Shown piece after piece: positions 15,991-24,894 of a stretch of 64,000 bases of DNA. The DNA lies in contig NZ_LIVQ01000002.1 of assembly GCF_001905445.1 (NCBI RefSeq), positions 744,001-808,000 on the forward strand. Direction: 5' to 3'. Below the pieces are notes generated by a model, which saw only the letters and a list, made by a program, of their open reading frames with translations, was not told where the DNA came from and searched no databases. Position numbers and translations under genes: made by a program. Origin of the DNA: Streptomyces sp. CB00455 (lineage in GTDB: Bacteria > Actinomycetota > Actinomycetes > Streptomycetales > Streptomycetaceae). The first letter of the stretch is position 1. Each line of letters starts with the position of its first letter.

Positions 15991-16713
15991 ATGGCACAGC
16001 ATGCGCCGCCGGCGCGCGGGGCCCGCCTGGGGCGGGGAGCCGGCGCGAACGGCTCGGGATCGACGGTCAGTGGTGTGGTGCTCCTGCTTCCGGGGGCATC
16101 CAGATTCTCCCCCGGTCCGCTGCGTCCGCTCGCGCGGGCGCTGGCCCGGGCGGGCGGGGCGCAGGGGCTGGTCGCGCACCCCGTCGTCCACGGCGGCGCG
16201 GCGGCCCGCGAGGAGCAGGCGCGGTGGGCGGCGGACGAGGCGGTGCGGCGGTACGGGGACGTGCCCGTGTGCCTGGCCGGCTACGACGCGGGCGGGGTGG
16301 CCGCGCTGCGGGCGGCGGGGCACGACGCCGTGAACTCGGTCGTGGCGCTGGCCCCCTGTCTGGGGGAGGCGGCCCGCGAGGCCGCGCCCGAGCCGGTGAC
16401 ACAGCTGTCGGGGCGGCAGGTGCTGATCGTGCACGGCACGAACGACGCGCGCAGCGATCCCGAGGCGTCCTTCCGGCTCGCCGCGCGGGCGAAGAAGGCG
16501 AACCGCTCGACCTGCCGGTTCGAGGTGCACTCCGACGGGCACGGGCTGCGGGACCACCAGGCGGAAGTCGTCGCCCTGGCCGTCGATTTCGTCCTCGGGA
16601 CGATGTTCTCGGGCCGGTACTCGCGGCCGGTGACGGACGCGCTCGCCGCTCCCCCGCCGCTGGGCCTGCGGATGCCGCTGGCCTCGGGCTTCGGCAGGTC
16701 GCCGCGGCGGTGA
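15991..16713 (+). CDS. Alpha/beta hydrolase with Asp at the nucleophile elbow
   Basis: A 240-residue protein of the dienelactone-hydrolase-like alpha/beta hydrolase group. The nucleophile elbow reads [13 protein letters not shown], placing Asp99 where Ser or Cys is usual. The acid is in HGTNDARSD (near residue 152) and the catalytic His184 in [10 protein letters not shown]. Asp nucleophiles occur in haloalkane dehalogenases and epoxide hydrolases, so the chemistry may be unusual or the enzyme inactive. The N-terminal 25 residues are disordered-looking. It is monocistronic, with a strong hairpin after the stop. Substrate unknown. Confidence 0.8.
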   Translation: MAQHAPPARGARLGRGAGANGSGSTVSGVVLLLPGASRFSPGPLRPLARALARAGGAQGLVAHPVVHGGAAAREEQARWAADEAVRRYGDVPVCLAGYDAGGVAALRAAGHDAVNSVVALAPCLGEAAREAAPEPVTQLSGRQVLIVHGTNDARSDPEASFRLAARAKKANRSTCRFEVHSDGHGLRDHQAEVVALAVDFVLGTMFSGRYSRPVTDALAAPPPLGLRMPLASGFGRSPRR

Positions 16714-16720
16714 CGGGCCG

Positions 16721-16754
16721 GTCCGGCCGCCCGCCTCCCCGGGGGCGGCCGGAC
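16721..16754 (+). terminator. Terminator of the alpha/beta hydrolase gene
   Basis: GTCCGGCCGCCC and GGGCGGCCGGAC, perfect 12-bp arms with a 10-nt loop, begin 7 nt after the stop codon. Confidence 0.8.
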
Positions 16755-16830
16755 GCCGGGAGCGGACCCGGCGGCCGGGCGTACAGTGAGATCGAGGACT
16801 CGGGGGACTCTTCCCCAGGAGGCGTTCGGC

Positions 16831-17202
16831 ATGGCCGATCTGGTATGCAGGAACTTCGACGCGGCCGATGAGACGCGGCCGTTCCTGGCCGGCATGGGAC
16901 GGCTCGACCTGCTGGAGACGGACGGCGGACAGGTCGGCCGCGCGGTGTTCGAGCCGGGCTGGAAGTGGTCGGAACACATCAAGCCGCTGGCCGGTACCGA
17001 GAGCTGCGAGTCCGCGCACACGGGGTACGTGGTGAGCGGCCGCATCAGGATCGTCATGGACGGCGGGGACGCCGTCGAGGCCGGTCCGGGCGACTTCATC
17101 CAGGCGGCTCCCGGGCACGACGCCTGGGTCCTGGGCGACGAGCCGTGCGTCGTACTGGACTGGACCGGCTACGGCGACTACGCCAGGCCGCCCTCGGGCT
17201 GA
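16831..17202 (+). CDS. Cupin domain protein
   Basis: A 123-residue single-domain cupin. The first cupin motif is visible as WSEHIKPLAGTESCESAHTGYVVSG and the second as GPGDFIQAAPGHDAWVLG. The metal-ligand pattern is only partly kept: a His in SEH, a Glu in GTES and a His in APGHDAW. Cupins are small beta barrels with varied enzyme or binding roles and no function can be assigned. AGGAGGCGTTCGGC before the ATG favours this start over one 15 codons upstream. Its last 25 bases overlap the end of the convergent ATP-grasp gene. Confidence 0.85.
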   Translation: MADLVCRNFDAADETRPFLAGMGRLDLLETDGGQVGRAVFEPGWKWSEHIKPLAGTESCESAHTGYVVSGRIRIVMDGGDAVEAGPGDFIQAAPGHDAWVLGDEPCVVLDWTGYGDYARPPSG

Positions 17203-18422
17203 GGGATCCGGCGGGCGGGGCGGGCCTGGTGCAGCAGGCCCGCGGCCCGGTCCAGGGCGCGGGACAGGGAGCCCGGAGTGGCCGCGGCCGCCAGGACGTA
17301 GGCGTGGTGCAGCGCGCCCGTCGGGGCGCGGCGGACGGTGGCCCCCGGCGGGATCTGCAGCTGGACGCGGACCACGCCCGGTACGGCGCGGGCGGCCGCG
17401 AGCCCGGGGTGGACCCCGTCCAGGCGGCACCCGGGCGGGAAGTCCACGTACCGCAGCCCCGCATGGGCGGTGCGCGGGTGGCGCGCCGGCCCCGGCAGGC
17501 CCAGCCCCGCGGCGAGCGCGAGGGCGAGGACGTCGGTGCCGAGGGCGGTCCGCAGCAGGCGGCCGATCTCTTCCGCGCCGGGGCGGGCGTGGGCCTCGAT
17601 GAGGCGGGGGCCGTGCGCGGTCAGGACCACCTCGGTGTGCGAGGGGCCGTCGTGGTGCCCGGCGAGGTCCAGGACGTCGCGGACCAGGGCCCGTACGTCC
17701 TGTGCGGTGGCCGGCGACAGGGCGACGGGCAGGTCGTGGCCGGTGGCCGTGAGACCGGGGCCGGCGCGCCGGCGGGTCCAGCCGAGGATGTGGTGGCGGC
17801 CCGCGCGGGAGAGCGAGGCGACGCCGAGCTCGGGCCCTTCGAGGTACTCCTCGACGAGGAGGTCGGTGACCTCGGGGTAGCAGCCGGCCAGGGCGCGCGC
17901 CCCGGCCTCGTCCAGGACGAGGCGCACGCCTTCGCCGTCGGCGCCGGCGCGGGGCTTGACCACGCAGGGGTAGCCGATGAGGGTGGCGATGAAGGGGAGG
18001 GTCTCGGCGCGGCCGCAGCGGGCGAAGGACACGGGCCGGCGGGGGTGCAGGGTGTTGGAGCGGGCGCGCAGGGCGGCCTTGTCCATGAGGGCGGTGACGG
18101 CGGCGCTGGGGGTGCCGGGCAGCCCCAGCTCCTCGTTGGCCCGGGCGGCGGCGAGCGCTCCGGCGGCGTCGAAGCCGAAGACGGCGGCGCGGCCGTGGCG
18201 CACCTCCTCCAGCCCGGCCACGGCCCCGACGAGGCGCCGGTGGTCGCGCCAGTCCGTCCGTACCTGCCGCTGCGCCCCCTCACGGCCGGATGACACCGAG
18301 GGGTCCGGCGCGACCACCACGGTGCGCGCCCCCGCACGGCGGGCGGCCGCCACCACGGCGGGTCGCGGGCTCAGCAGGACGGCGACGGCCCCCTGCGTTC
18401 CTCCGGGCGTCCGCTGCCCCAT
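17178..18422 (-). CDS. ATP-grasp domain protein
   Basis: A 414-residue ATP-grasp protein of the biotin-carboxylase/carboxylate-amine-ligase type. A Rossmann-like N-terminus (VAVLLSPRPAVVAAARRAG) leads into the lid motif IGYPCVVKPRAGADGEGVRLV and EEYLEGPELGVASL. Then come the ADP/metal-binding segments TEVVLTAHGPRLIEAHARP and GAEEIGRLL. Such enzymes join a carboxylate to an amine or thiol with ATP, so a peptide-like or amide product is likely; the substrate is not evident. The ATG at MGQRTPGG lies 137 nt from a divergent LuxR-type regulator gene, and the shared region carries palindromes likely to be its operators. Confidence 0.85.
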   Translation of the reverse strand: MGQRTPGGTQGAVAVLLSPRPAVVAAARRAGARTVVVAPDPSVSSGREGAQRQVRTDWRDHRRLVGAVAGLEEVRHGRAAVFGFDAAGALAAARANEELGLPGTPSAAVTALMDKAALRARSNTLHPRRPVSFARCGRAETLPFIATLIGYPCVVKPRAGADGEGVRLVLDEAGARALAGCYPEVTDLLVEEYLEGPELGVASLSRAGRHHILGWTRRRAGPGLTATGHDLPVALSPATAQDVRALVRDVLDLAGHHDGPSHTEVVLTAHGPRLIEAHARPGAEEIGRLLRTALGTDVLALALAAGLGLPGPARHPRTAHAGLRYVDFPPGCRLDGVHPGLAAARAVPGVVRVQLQIPPGATVRRAPTGALHHAYVLAAAATPGSLSRALDRAAGLLHQARPARRIPQPEGGLA

Positions 18423-18464
18423 GCCGCGCTCCCCCCTCACGCCGTGCGCCCACTGTGCCCCGTC

Positions 18465-18474
18465 GGCATATGCC
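18465..18474. promoter_or_regulatory. GGCATATGCC palindrome, copy 1
   Basis: Palindrome GGCATATGCC, extendable to CGGCATATGCCG, in the divergent region between the ATP-grasp and LuxR genes. An identical core recurs exactly 90 bp away over the LuxR start. A third, imperfect palindrome (CCGCATTGCGG, 18502-18512) lies between them. Probable regulator binding sites. Confidence 0.5.
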
Positions 18475-18554
18475 GGTCGCCGCCCGGCACGCGTCGTCTT
18501 GCCGCATTGCGGGAACACGAGGGGTGTACGAACGGACACAGCCCGGGACGAAAA

Positions 18555-18564
18555 GGCATATGCC
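18555..18564. promoter_or_regulatory. GGCATATGCC palindrome, copy 2, over the LuxR start codon
   Basis: The ATG of the LuxR-type gene is inside this palindrome, so a protein bound here would block its own expression. Its spacing from copy 1 is 90 bp centre to centre. Confidence 0.5.
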
Positions 18565-19579
18565 AGTGCCAGCCGACCAAGCCGGAGAACTGACCCCCGC
18601 GGCGCGCCGCCTGTACGCGTACGCGGTCGAGCGGCACGCCTTCGACGCGGCCGAGGCCACCGCGGCCCTCGGGGTCCGGGCGGCCGCGGCGATCACCGAG
18701 CTGGCCGCCGCGCACCTGCTCCAGCGGGCGCCGGGCGGCTCCCCCGACCAGTGGTGCGCCGTCGCGCCCCGGGCGGCCGCCGCCCGGGCGCTGGCCCCGC
18801 TCGCGCTGCTCGTACGGGATACCCACGACGAGATGGACCGGCTGCGGGGACGGCTGGAGGGGCTGGTGCCGGCATACGAGGCGGGCGCCGCCCGCCGGGA
18901 CCCGGGCGGCCGGGGCCACCTGGAGCTGGTCACCGAACTCGGGGCGGTACGTGACCTGATCGCGGAGCTGGTCGCGGCCTGCGAGCGGGAGCTGCTGACC
19001 TCGCAGCCGGGCGGGGGCCGCCCGCTGGAGACGCTGGAGGAGTCGATCGGGCGGGACGAGTCGCTGCTGGCGCGCGGGGTGCGGATGCGGACCATCTACC
19101 AGCACACGGCGCGCTATTCACGGCCGACGGCGGCCTACGTGGAGCGGGTGACGGCGCTGGGCGCGCAGGTGCGGACACTGGGCGACGGGCTGATGCGGAT
19201 GCTGGTCTTCGACGAGCACACGGGCCTGATGGCGGTGCCGGGGCGCAGCGGGGCGGCGCTGGTGGTGCGCGAGCCGAATGTCGTGCACTTCATGACGGCG
19301 GCCTTCGAGCGGTCCTGGCTGGGGGCGGAGCCCTTCGGGGCGACGGTGGGCCCCGAGGCGGCGCGGTCGATCTCGGACGAGCTGCGGCAGACCATCGTCC
19401 GCCTGCTGTCGCAGGGGCTGGAGGACAAGGTGATCGCGCGCAGGCTCGGCATGTCGGAGCGGACCTGCCAGCGCCACATCGCGGAGATCATGCGGGCGGT
19501 GGGCGCCAAGTCCCGTTTCCAGGCGGGGTACTTGCTGTCCTCCCGCCCGGCCCCCGCCGACGGCGCCCGGACGCCTTAG
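18560..19579 (+). CDS. LuxR-type transcriptional regulator
   Basis: A 339-residue regulator. The N-terminus looks like a TrmB-type winged helix (AARRLYAYAVERHAFDAAEA onward), followed by helical stretches and a sensor-like middle. The C-terminus is a LuxR/GerE helix-turn-helix: IVRLLSQGLEDKVIARRLGM, then SERTCQRHIAEIMRAVGAKS. It has no receiver aspartate motif, so it is not a standard response regulator. Such proteins control nearby genes in Streptomyces; the divergent ATP-grasp gene is the obvious target. The ATG MPVPADQ is the first that leaves the divergent promoter free. It converges with the LysR gene with a 4-nt overlap. Confidence 0.85.
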   Translation: MPVPADQAGELTPAARRLYAYAVERHAFDAAEATAALGVRAAAAITELAAAHLLQRAPGGSPDQWCAVAPRAAAARALAPLALLVRDTHDEMDRLRGRLEGLVPAYEAGAARRDPGGRGHLELVTELGAVRDLIAELVAACERELLTSQPGGGRPLETLEESIGRDESLLARGVRMRTIYQHTARYSRPTAAYVERVTALGAQVRTLGDGLMRMLVFDEHTGLMAVPGRSGAALVVREPNVVHFMTAAFERSWLGAEPFGATVGPEAARSISDELRQTIVRLLSQGLEDKVIARRLGMSERTCQRHIAEIMRAVGAKSRFQAGYLLSSRPAPADGARTP

Positions 19580-20520
19580 GCCGGCGGCTCCAGTTCGGGG
19601 ATCAGGCGGCCGCGCCGGGAGAGCAGGAAGCGTTTGAACTCCGCCACGGGCGGGGTGTCCGGGTGGCCGTCGAGCCAGGCGACGCCGATCTCGCGGACGG
19701 CGCGCGGGGCGGTGACCGTCAGCTCGACGACACCGGGGCGGGCGACGGCAGGGGGCGGCAGGAGGGCCACCCCGAGGCCCGCGGCGACCAGGCCGCGCAG
19801 GGTCTCGGCCTCTTCGCCCTCGAAGGCGACGCGCGGGGTGAATCCGGCCTCCGCGCACAGGTCGTCGGTGATGCGGCGCAGGCCGTAGCCGGGTTCCAGG
19901 GTGACGAAGGTTTCCTCGGCGGCTTCGGCGAGGCGGATGCGCTTGCGGCTCGCCAGGCGGTGGTCGTCGGGGACGACCAGGCGCAGGCGCTGCTCGTCGA
20001 GGCGGCGGGCGACCAGACCGGGGGCGACGGGCAGCGGCGAGGTGAGGCAGAGGTCGAGCTCACCGGCCCGCAGCCGCTCCAGCATGGCCTCGCCGTAGTT
20101 CTGCACGAGGGAGAAGCGCACGCGGGGGTGGTCGGCGCGGAAGGCGCGGATGAGGCCGGGCACCGTCTCGGAGCCCAGGGTGTGCAGGAAGCCGAAGGCG
20201 ACCTTGCCGGAGGCCGGGTCGGCGTCCTGCCGGACGGACTCGGCGGCGCGGGCGATACCGTCCAGGGCCTGCTCGGCGGAGGCCAGGAAGGTGCGGCCGG
20301 CCGTGGTGAGGGCGACGGTGCGGCCGGTACGGGCGAACAGCGTGACGCCGAGGTCCTGTTCGAGGCGGACCACGGCCCGCGACAGGGTGGACTGCGGGAC
20401 GCCCAGCTCGTGCGCGGCGCGGGTCACGTGCTCATGCCGGGCGACCGCCTCGAAGTAGGCGAGGCGCGGGGCCAGCAGACGTGTCACCGACACGTCTTCT
20501 TCGTAACGGTTCATCGACAT
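19576..20520 (-). CDS. LysR-family transcriptional regulator
   Basis: A 314-residue LysR regulator. The winged helix-turn-helix is at residues 15-75 (AVARHEHVTRAAHELGVPQS, then TLSRAVVRLEQDLGVTLFAR). It is followed by the periplasmic-binding-like effector domain (GKVAFGFLHTLGSETVPGL and GLGVALLPPPAV). It probably controls the divergent MFS transporter, a pairing seen for YnfM-type exporters. AAGG lies 6 nt before the chosen ATG (MSMNRYEE); the next ATG, two codons on, is equally possible. An inverted repeat in the 92-bp divergent region is a candidate binding site. The effector is unknown. Confidence 0.9.
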   Translation of the reverse strand: MSMNRYEEDVSVTRLLAPRLAYFEAVARHEHVTRAAHELGVPQSTLSRAVVRLEQDLGVTLFARTGRTVALTTAGRTFLASAEQALDGIARAAESVRQDADPASGKVAFGFLHTLGSETVPGLIRAFRADHPRVRFSLVQNYGEAMLERLRAGELDLCLTSPLPVAPGLVARRLDEQRLRLVVPDDHRLASRKRIRLAEAAEETFVTLEPGYGLRRITDDLCAEAGFTPRVAFEGEEAETLRGLVAAGLGVALLPPPAVARPGVVELTVTAPRAVREIGVAWLDGHPDTPPVAEFKRFLLSRRGRLIPELEPPA

Positions 20521-20539
20521 GCGCCGCCTTGAGCTGTGC

Positions 20540-20588
20540 TGATGCGTGAGTGGATCGATTATCGCGAATCCGCGCATTGGACGCATCA
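20540..20588. promoter_or_regulatory. Inverted repeat in LysR/MFS divergent region
   Basis: TGATGCGT and ACGCATCA are perfect 8-bp arms separated by 33 bp that include ATTATCGCGAAT, close to the T-N11-A form used by LysR proteins. It probably covers both divergent promoters. Confidence 0.45.
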
Positions 20589-20612
20589 AAAACCCGGGCC
20601 TACCTTCGGAGC

Positions 20613-21944
20613 ATGCCTCCCGCTCATACCGGGGCACCCTCTCCCAGCTACCGCTGGGCGGTGCCCCCGACCCCGTGCGCCTCCACCCCTCCGTTCCCCA
20701 CCGCGCCCGCCCAGGACCCCGCATCCGGTGGCCGGGAGCCCGGCCGTCCCGGCTACCGCCGCATGAGCCTCGCGCTCTTCGCCGCCGGGCTCGCCACTTT
20801 CGCCCTCCTCTACTCCACCCAGGCGCTGCTCCCCGCGATCTCCGAGGGCTTCGGGGTGACCGCGGGTCGGGCCAGCTGGACGGTGTCCGCGGCCACCGGC
20901 GCCCTCGCGCTGTTCGTGCTGCCGCTCAGCGCGCTGTCCGAGCGGTTCGGGCGCACCCGGATGATGACGTGGTCCATGGCCGTGGCTGTGGCCGTCGGCT
21001 TGCTGGTGCCGTTCGCGCCGAGCCTGGAGTGGCTGGTGGCCCTGCGGGCCGTCCAGGGCGCGGCGATCGCCGGGATCCCGGCCTCCGCGATGGCGTACCT
21101 GGCGGAGGAGGTCAAGCCGAAGGCCCTGGTCGGGGCGATCGGCCTGTTCGTGGCGGGGAATTCCATCGGCGGCATGAGCGGCCGTCTGGTCACGGGCTGG
21201 GCGGCGCAGCTGTGCGGCTGGCGGGCGGGCCTGCTGAGCGTGGGGCTGATGTCGCTGGTCTGCGCGGCGGCGTTCACGGTGCTGCTCCCCCGGGCTCGGT
21301 TCTTCCGCCCCGCGTCGCTGAACCCGCGCGCGGTGGGCCGCACGGTCGCCGGGCACCTGCGCGATCCGCTGCTGCTGAGGCTGTACGGGATCGGCGCGCT
21401 GTTCATGACCGTCTTCGGCGCCGTGTACACCGTCATCGGCTACCGGCTGGTGGACGAGCCCTTCTCGCTCCCGCAGGGCGTGATCGGGTCGGTCTTCCTG
21501 ATCTACCTGGTCGGTACGGTCTCCTCCGCCGCGGCGGGCCGGCTGGTGGCCCGGATGGGGCGCCGGGGCGCCCTGTACCTGGCCGTGACCACCACGGCGC
21601 TGGGGCTGCTGCTCTCGCTGACGCAGTCCCTGGCCGCGATCCTGCTCGGTCTGGTCCTGATCACCGCGGGCTTCTTCGCGGGCCACGCGGTGGCCTCCGC
21701 CGCCGTGAGCCGGACGGCGAGGACGGGACGGGCGCAGGCCTCCGCGCTCTACCAGTCCGCCTACTACCTGGGCTCCAGCGCCGGCGGCACCCTGGGCGCC
21801 CTGGCCTACCACTGCGCGGGCTGGGCGGCGACGGTCGCCATCGCCCTGCTGGCCGTGCTCGGCGTCGTCTCGATCACGCTGTACGGCTCCCACACGGCCC
21901 GCACCGAGCGGCGGATGCCGGCTCGCGCGGCGACCGCGCGCTGA
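20613..21944 (+). CDS. MFS transporter, YnfM-like
   Basis: A 443-residue major facilitator permease with about 12 predicted membrane helices. The first starts near residue 52 (SLALFAAGLATFALLYSTQA), after a Pro-rich cytoplasmic stretch. The loop between helices 2 and 3 reads LSERFGRTRMM, a variant of the MFS motif A, and VARMGRRG marks the second half. It resembles the YnfM/arabinose-efflux group of exporters. It is divergent from a LysR regulator gene. The ATG MPPAHTG is preferred to one 21 codons upstream, which would lie inside the regulatory region. Substrate unknown. Confidence 0.88.
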   Translation: MPPAHTGAPSPSYRWAVPPTPCASTPPFPTAPAQDPASGGREPGRPGYRRMSLALFAAGLATFALLYSTQALLPAISEGFGVTAGRASWTVSAATGALALFVLPLSALSERFGRTRMMTWSMAVAVAVGLLVPFAPSLEWLVALRAVQGAAIAGIPASAMAYLAEEVKPKALVGAIGLFVAGNSIGGMSGRLVTGWAAQLCGWRAGLLSVGLMSLVCAAAFTVLLPRARFFRPASLNPRAVGRTVAGHLRDPLLLRLYGIGALFMTVFGAVYTVIGYRLVDEPFSLPQGVIGSVFLIYLVGTVSSAAAGRLVARMGRRGALYLAVTTTALGLLLSLTQSLAAILLGLVLITAGFFAGHAVASAAVSRTARTGRAQASALYQSAYYLGSSAGGTLGALAYHCAGWAATVAIALLAVLGVVSITLYGSHTARTERRMPARAATAR

Positions 21945-22069
21945 GGGGGCGTCAGGGTGCGGGAGGGGGTCGCCGCGCAGGACTCGCGGGGGCCCGGGGT
22001 CTTCGCGCTGCCGTTGTCAGACCCCTCGGGTAGTTTCCAGGTATCGGAACCAACTGGGGGACGACCGCC

Positions 22070-23083
22070 ATGAGTGACCTCGCCACGACGCCGCCGGAGC
22101 AGGATCTGGACGCGGCGATGGACCGGTACCGGACCGAGCTCACCGGCTACTGCTACCGCATGCTCGGTTCGTCCTTCGACGCCGAGGACGCGGTGCAGGA
22201 CACCTTCATCCGTGCCTGGCGCGGCTTCGACCGGTTCGAAGGCCGTTCCTCGCTGCGGTCGTGGCTGTACCGGATCGCGACCAACGTCTGCCTGGACCTG
22301 TTGAAGGCCGGGCAGAAGCGGGCCCGCCCCATGGACCTGACCGCCCCCCAGCACCAGGCCTCCGCCGTGCTGAGCGAGCGGCCCGAGGTGACGTGGCTGG
22401 AGCCGGTCCCCGACGGCCGGGTGCTGCCGCAGACGGCCGACCCGGCGGAGACGGCCCTCGCCAGGGAATCCGTACGCCTGGCCTTCGTCGCGGCCCTCCA
22501 GCACCTGCCGGCCAAGCAGCGCGCGGTGCTCATCCTGCGCGAGGTGCTGGCCTGGAAGGCCGACGAGGTCGCGGCGCTGCTGGAGACCACGGTGGCCTCG
22601 GTGAACAGCGCGCTCCAGCGGGCCCGGGCCACGCTCGGCACGCACCACATCCGCGAGAGCGACGCGGCGGACCCCCTGGACAGCGGCCAGGCCCGGCTGC
22701 TGGAGCAGTACCTCTCCGCCTTCGAGGCGTACGACATCTCGCGCCTGACCGCGCTCCTGCACGAGGACGCGGTGCTGTCGATGCCGCCGTTCGACCTGTG
22801 GCTCCAGGGGCACGAGGACATCGCGGCCTGGCACCTGAACCAGGGCATCGGCTGCAAGGGCTCGCGCCTGGTCCCGACGACGGCGAACGGCATGCCGGCC
22901 TTCGGTCAGTACCGGCCGGCGGCCTCCGGCACGGGGCACACCCCGTGGGCCCTGCAGGTCCTGGAGATCTCAGACGGGAAGATCGCCGGGCTCAATGCCT
23001 TCCTGGACACCGGGCGGTGGTTCCCGCTCTTCGGCCTCCCCGAGCAGCTCGACGAGGCCGGTGAGGTCCAGCAGGGCGCGTAA
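22070..23083 (+). CDS. SigG-like ECF sigma factor with C-terminal SnoaL-like domain
   Basis: A 337-residue ECF sigma factor of the SigG/SigJ type. Region 2 is at about residues 18-90 (YCYRMLGSSFDAEDAVQDTF, then SSLRSWLYRIATNVCLDLLK) and region 4 at about 140-190 (HLPAKQRAVLILREVLAWKA). A SnoaL-like domain (YLSAFEAYDISRLTALLHED to the end) takes the place of a separate anti-sigma factor in this group. GGGGGAC lies before the ATG. Its last 114 bases overlap the convergent STAS gene, an unusually deep tail-to-tail overlap. Confidence 0.92.
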   Translation: MSDLATTPPEQDLDAAMDRYRTELTGYCYRMLGSSFDAEDAVQDTFIRAWRGFDRFEGRSSLRSWLYRIATNVCLDLLKAGQKRARPMDLTAPQHQASAVLSERPEVTWLEPVPDGRVLPQTADPAETALARESVRLAFVAALQHLPAKQRAVLILREVLAWKADEVAALLETTVASVNSALQRARATLGTHHIRESDAADPLDSGQARLLEQYLSAFEAYDISRLTALLHEDAVLSMPPFDLWLQGHEDIAAWHLNQGIGCKGSRLVPTTANGMPAFGQYRPAASGTGHTPWALQVLEISDGKIAGLNAFLDTGRWFPLFGLPEQLDEAGEVQQGA

Positions 23084-23311
23084 GGCCGGCGCGGCCCCGG
23101 TCACGGCGAGGCCCCGCCCGTACCCCCGGGCGGTGAGCCGGAGCCGGGCGAGGACCTCCACCGCGCCGAGTCCGGGGGCCGTGACGGCGCGGGCGTCGCA
23201 CACGACGCCGGCGGCCCCGGCCTCGTAGAGCAGGGCGAGCCGCGCGCACAGCCGCGCGGCGTCCTGGGCGGTGGGGCCGGGGCCGGGCAGAGCGAGTCGA
23301 GTGATCGTCAC
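22970..23311 (-). CDS. STAS-domain protein (anti-sigma factor antagonist-like)
   Basis: A 113-residue single STAS domain. Recognisable elements are GVVCDARAVTAPGLGAVEVLARL (beta strand, then the loop where SpoIIAA has its phosphoserine; here APGLGA without an obvious Ser) and the C-terminal ALRALLDLTGLVELL. STAS proteins bind anti-sigma kinases. The missing Ser suggests it is not controlled by phosphorylation in the usual way. The GTG start has GGGGGAG about 10 nt upstream; an ATG 33 nt further up is an alternative. It is convergent with, and overlaps, the ECF sigma gene. Confidence 0.7.
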   Translation of the reverse strand: MTITRLALPGPGPTAQDAARLCARLALLYEAGAAGVVCDARAVTAPGLGAVEVLARLRLTARGYGRGLAVTGAAPALRALLDLTGLVELLGEAEEREPPPGVQEGIEPGDLPV

Positions 23312-23429
23312 GAAGGGGTGACTCCCCCGCCCGGCGCAACTCATCGGCGCGCCGGGCGATCCGCACGGCGGGGAGGTCCCGAGACGTCCGTCCCGGGGAG
23401 ACGCGGGGCGCCGGGCGCGGGGCCCCGGT

Positions 23430-23482
23430 CCCCCGCCGGTCCCGGCATGCCGAACGGGACCGGCGGGGGTCCGCCGGTCCCG
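23430..23482. terminator. Nested hairpins after deoA
   Basis: CCCCCGCCGGTCCCG and CGGGACCGGCGGGGG form perfect 15-bp arms with a 10-nt loop. The right arm can instead pair with a second CCGCCGGTCCCG at 23471-23482 through a 4-nt loop. The two hairpins exclude each other; either would serve as terminator for the nucleoside operon. Confidence 0.8.
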
Positions 23483-23517
23483 TTCACCCGAAGGGGGAGT
23501 CCCTCGACAGCCGCAGG

Positions 23518-24795
<1,278 letters not shown>

Positions 24796-24808
24796 GAAGT
24801 GCTTCTTT

Positions 24809-24820
24809 CTACGCGCATAG
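24809..24820. promoter_or_regulatory. Nucleoside-regulon operator, deoA copy
   Basis: CTACGCGCATAG differs from the CTACGCGCGTAG palindrome at one base. It lies 13 nt upstream of the deoA ATG, inside the ABC-cdd-deoA gene string. Confidence 0.7.
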
Positions 24821-24850
24821 AGAGAGGAATTGCGGAGGGGGAAGGGAAGA

Positions 24851-24888
24851 CGACGGCCCTCCGCCCGGTAAGGGGCGAAGGGCCGTCG
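24851..24888 (-). terminator. Hairpin between cdd and deoA
   Basis: CGACGGCCCT and AGGGCCGTCG are perfect 10-bp outer arms, with further GC pairing inside. It lies just after the cdd stop and before the deoA operator, so importer transcripts may end or be attenuated here. Confidence 0.75.
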
Positions 24889-24894
24889 GCACGG

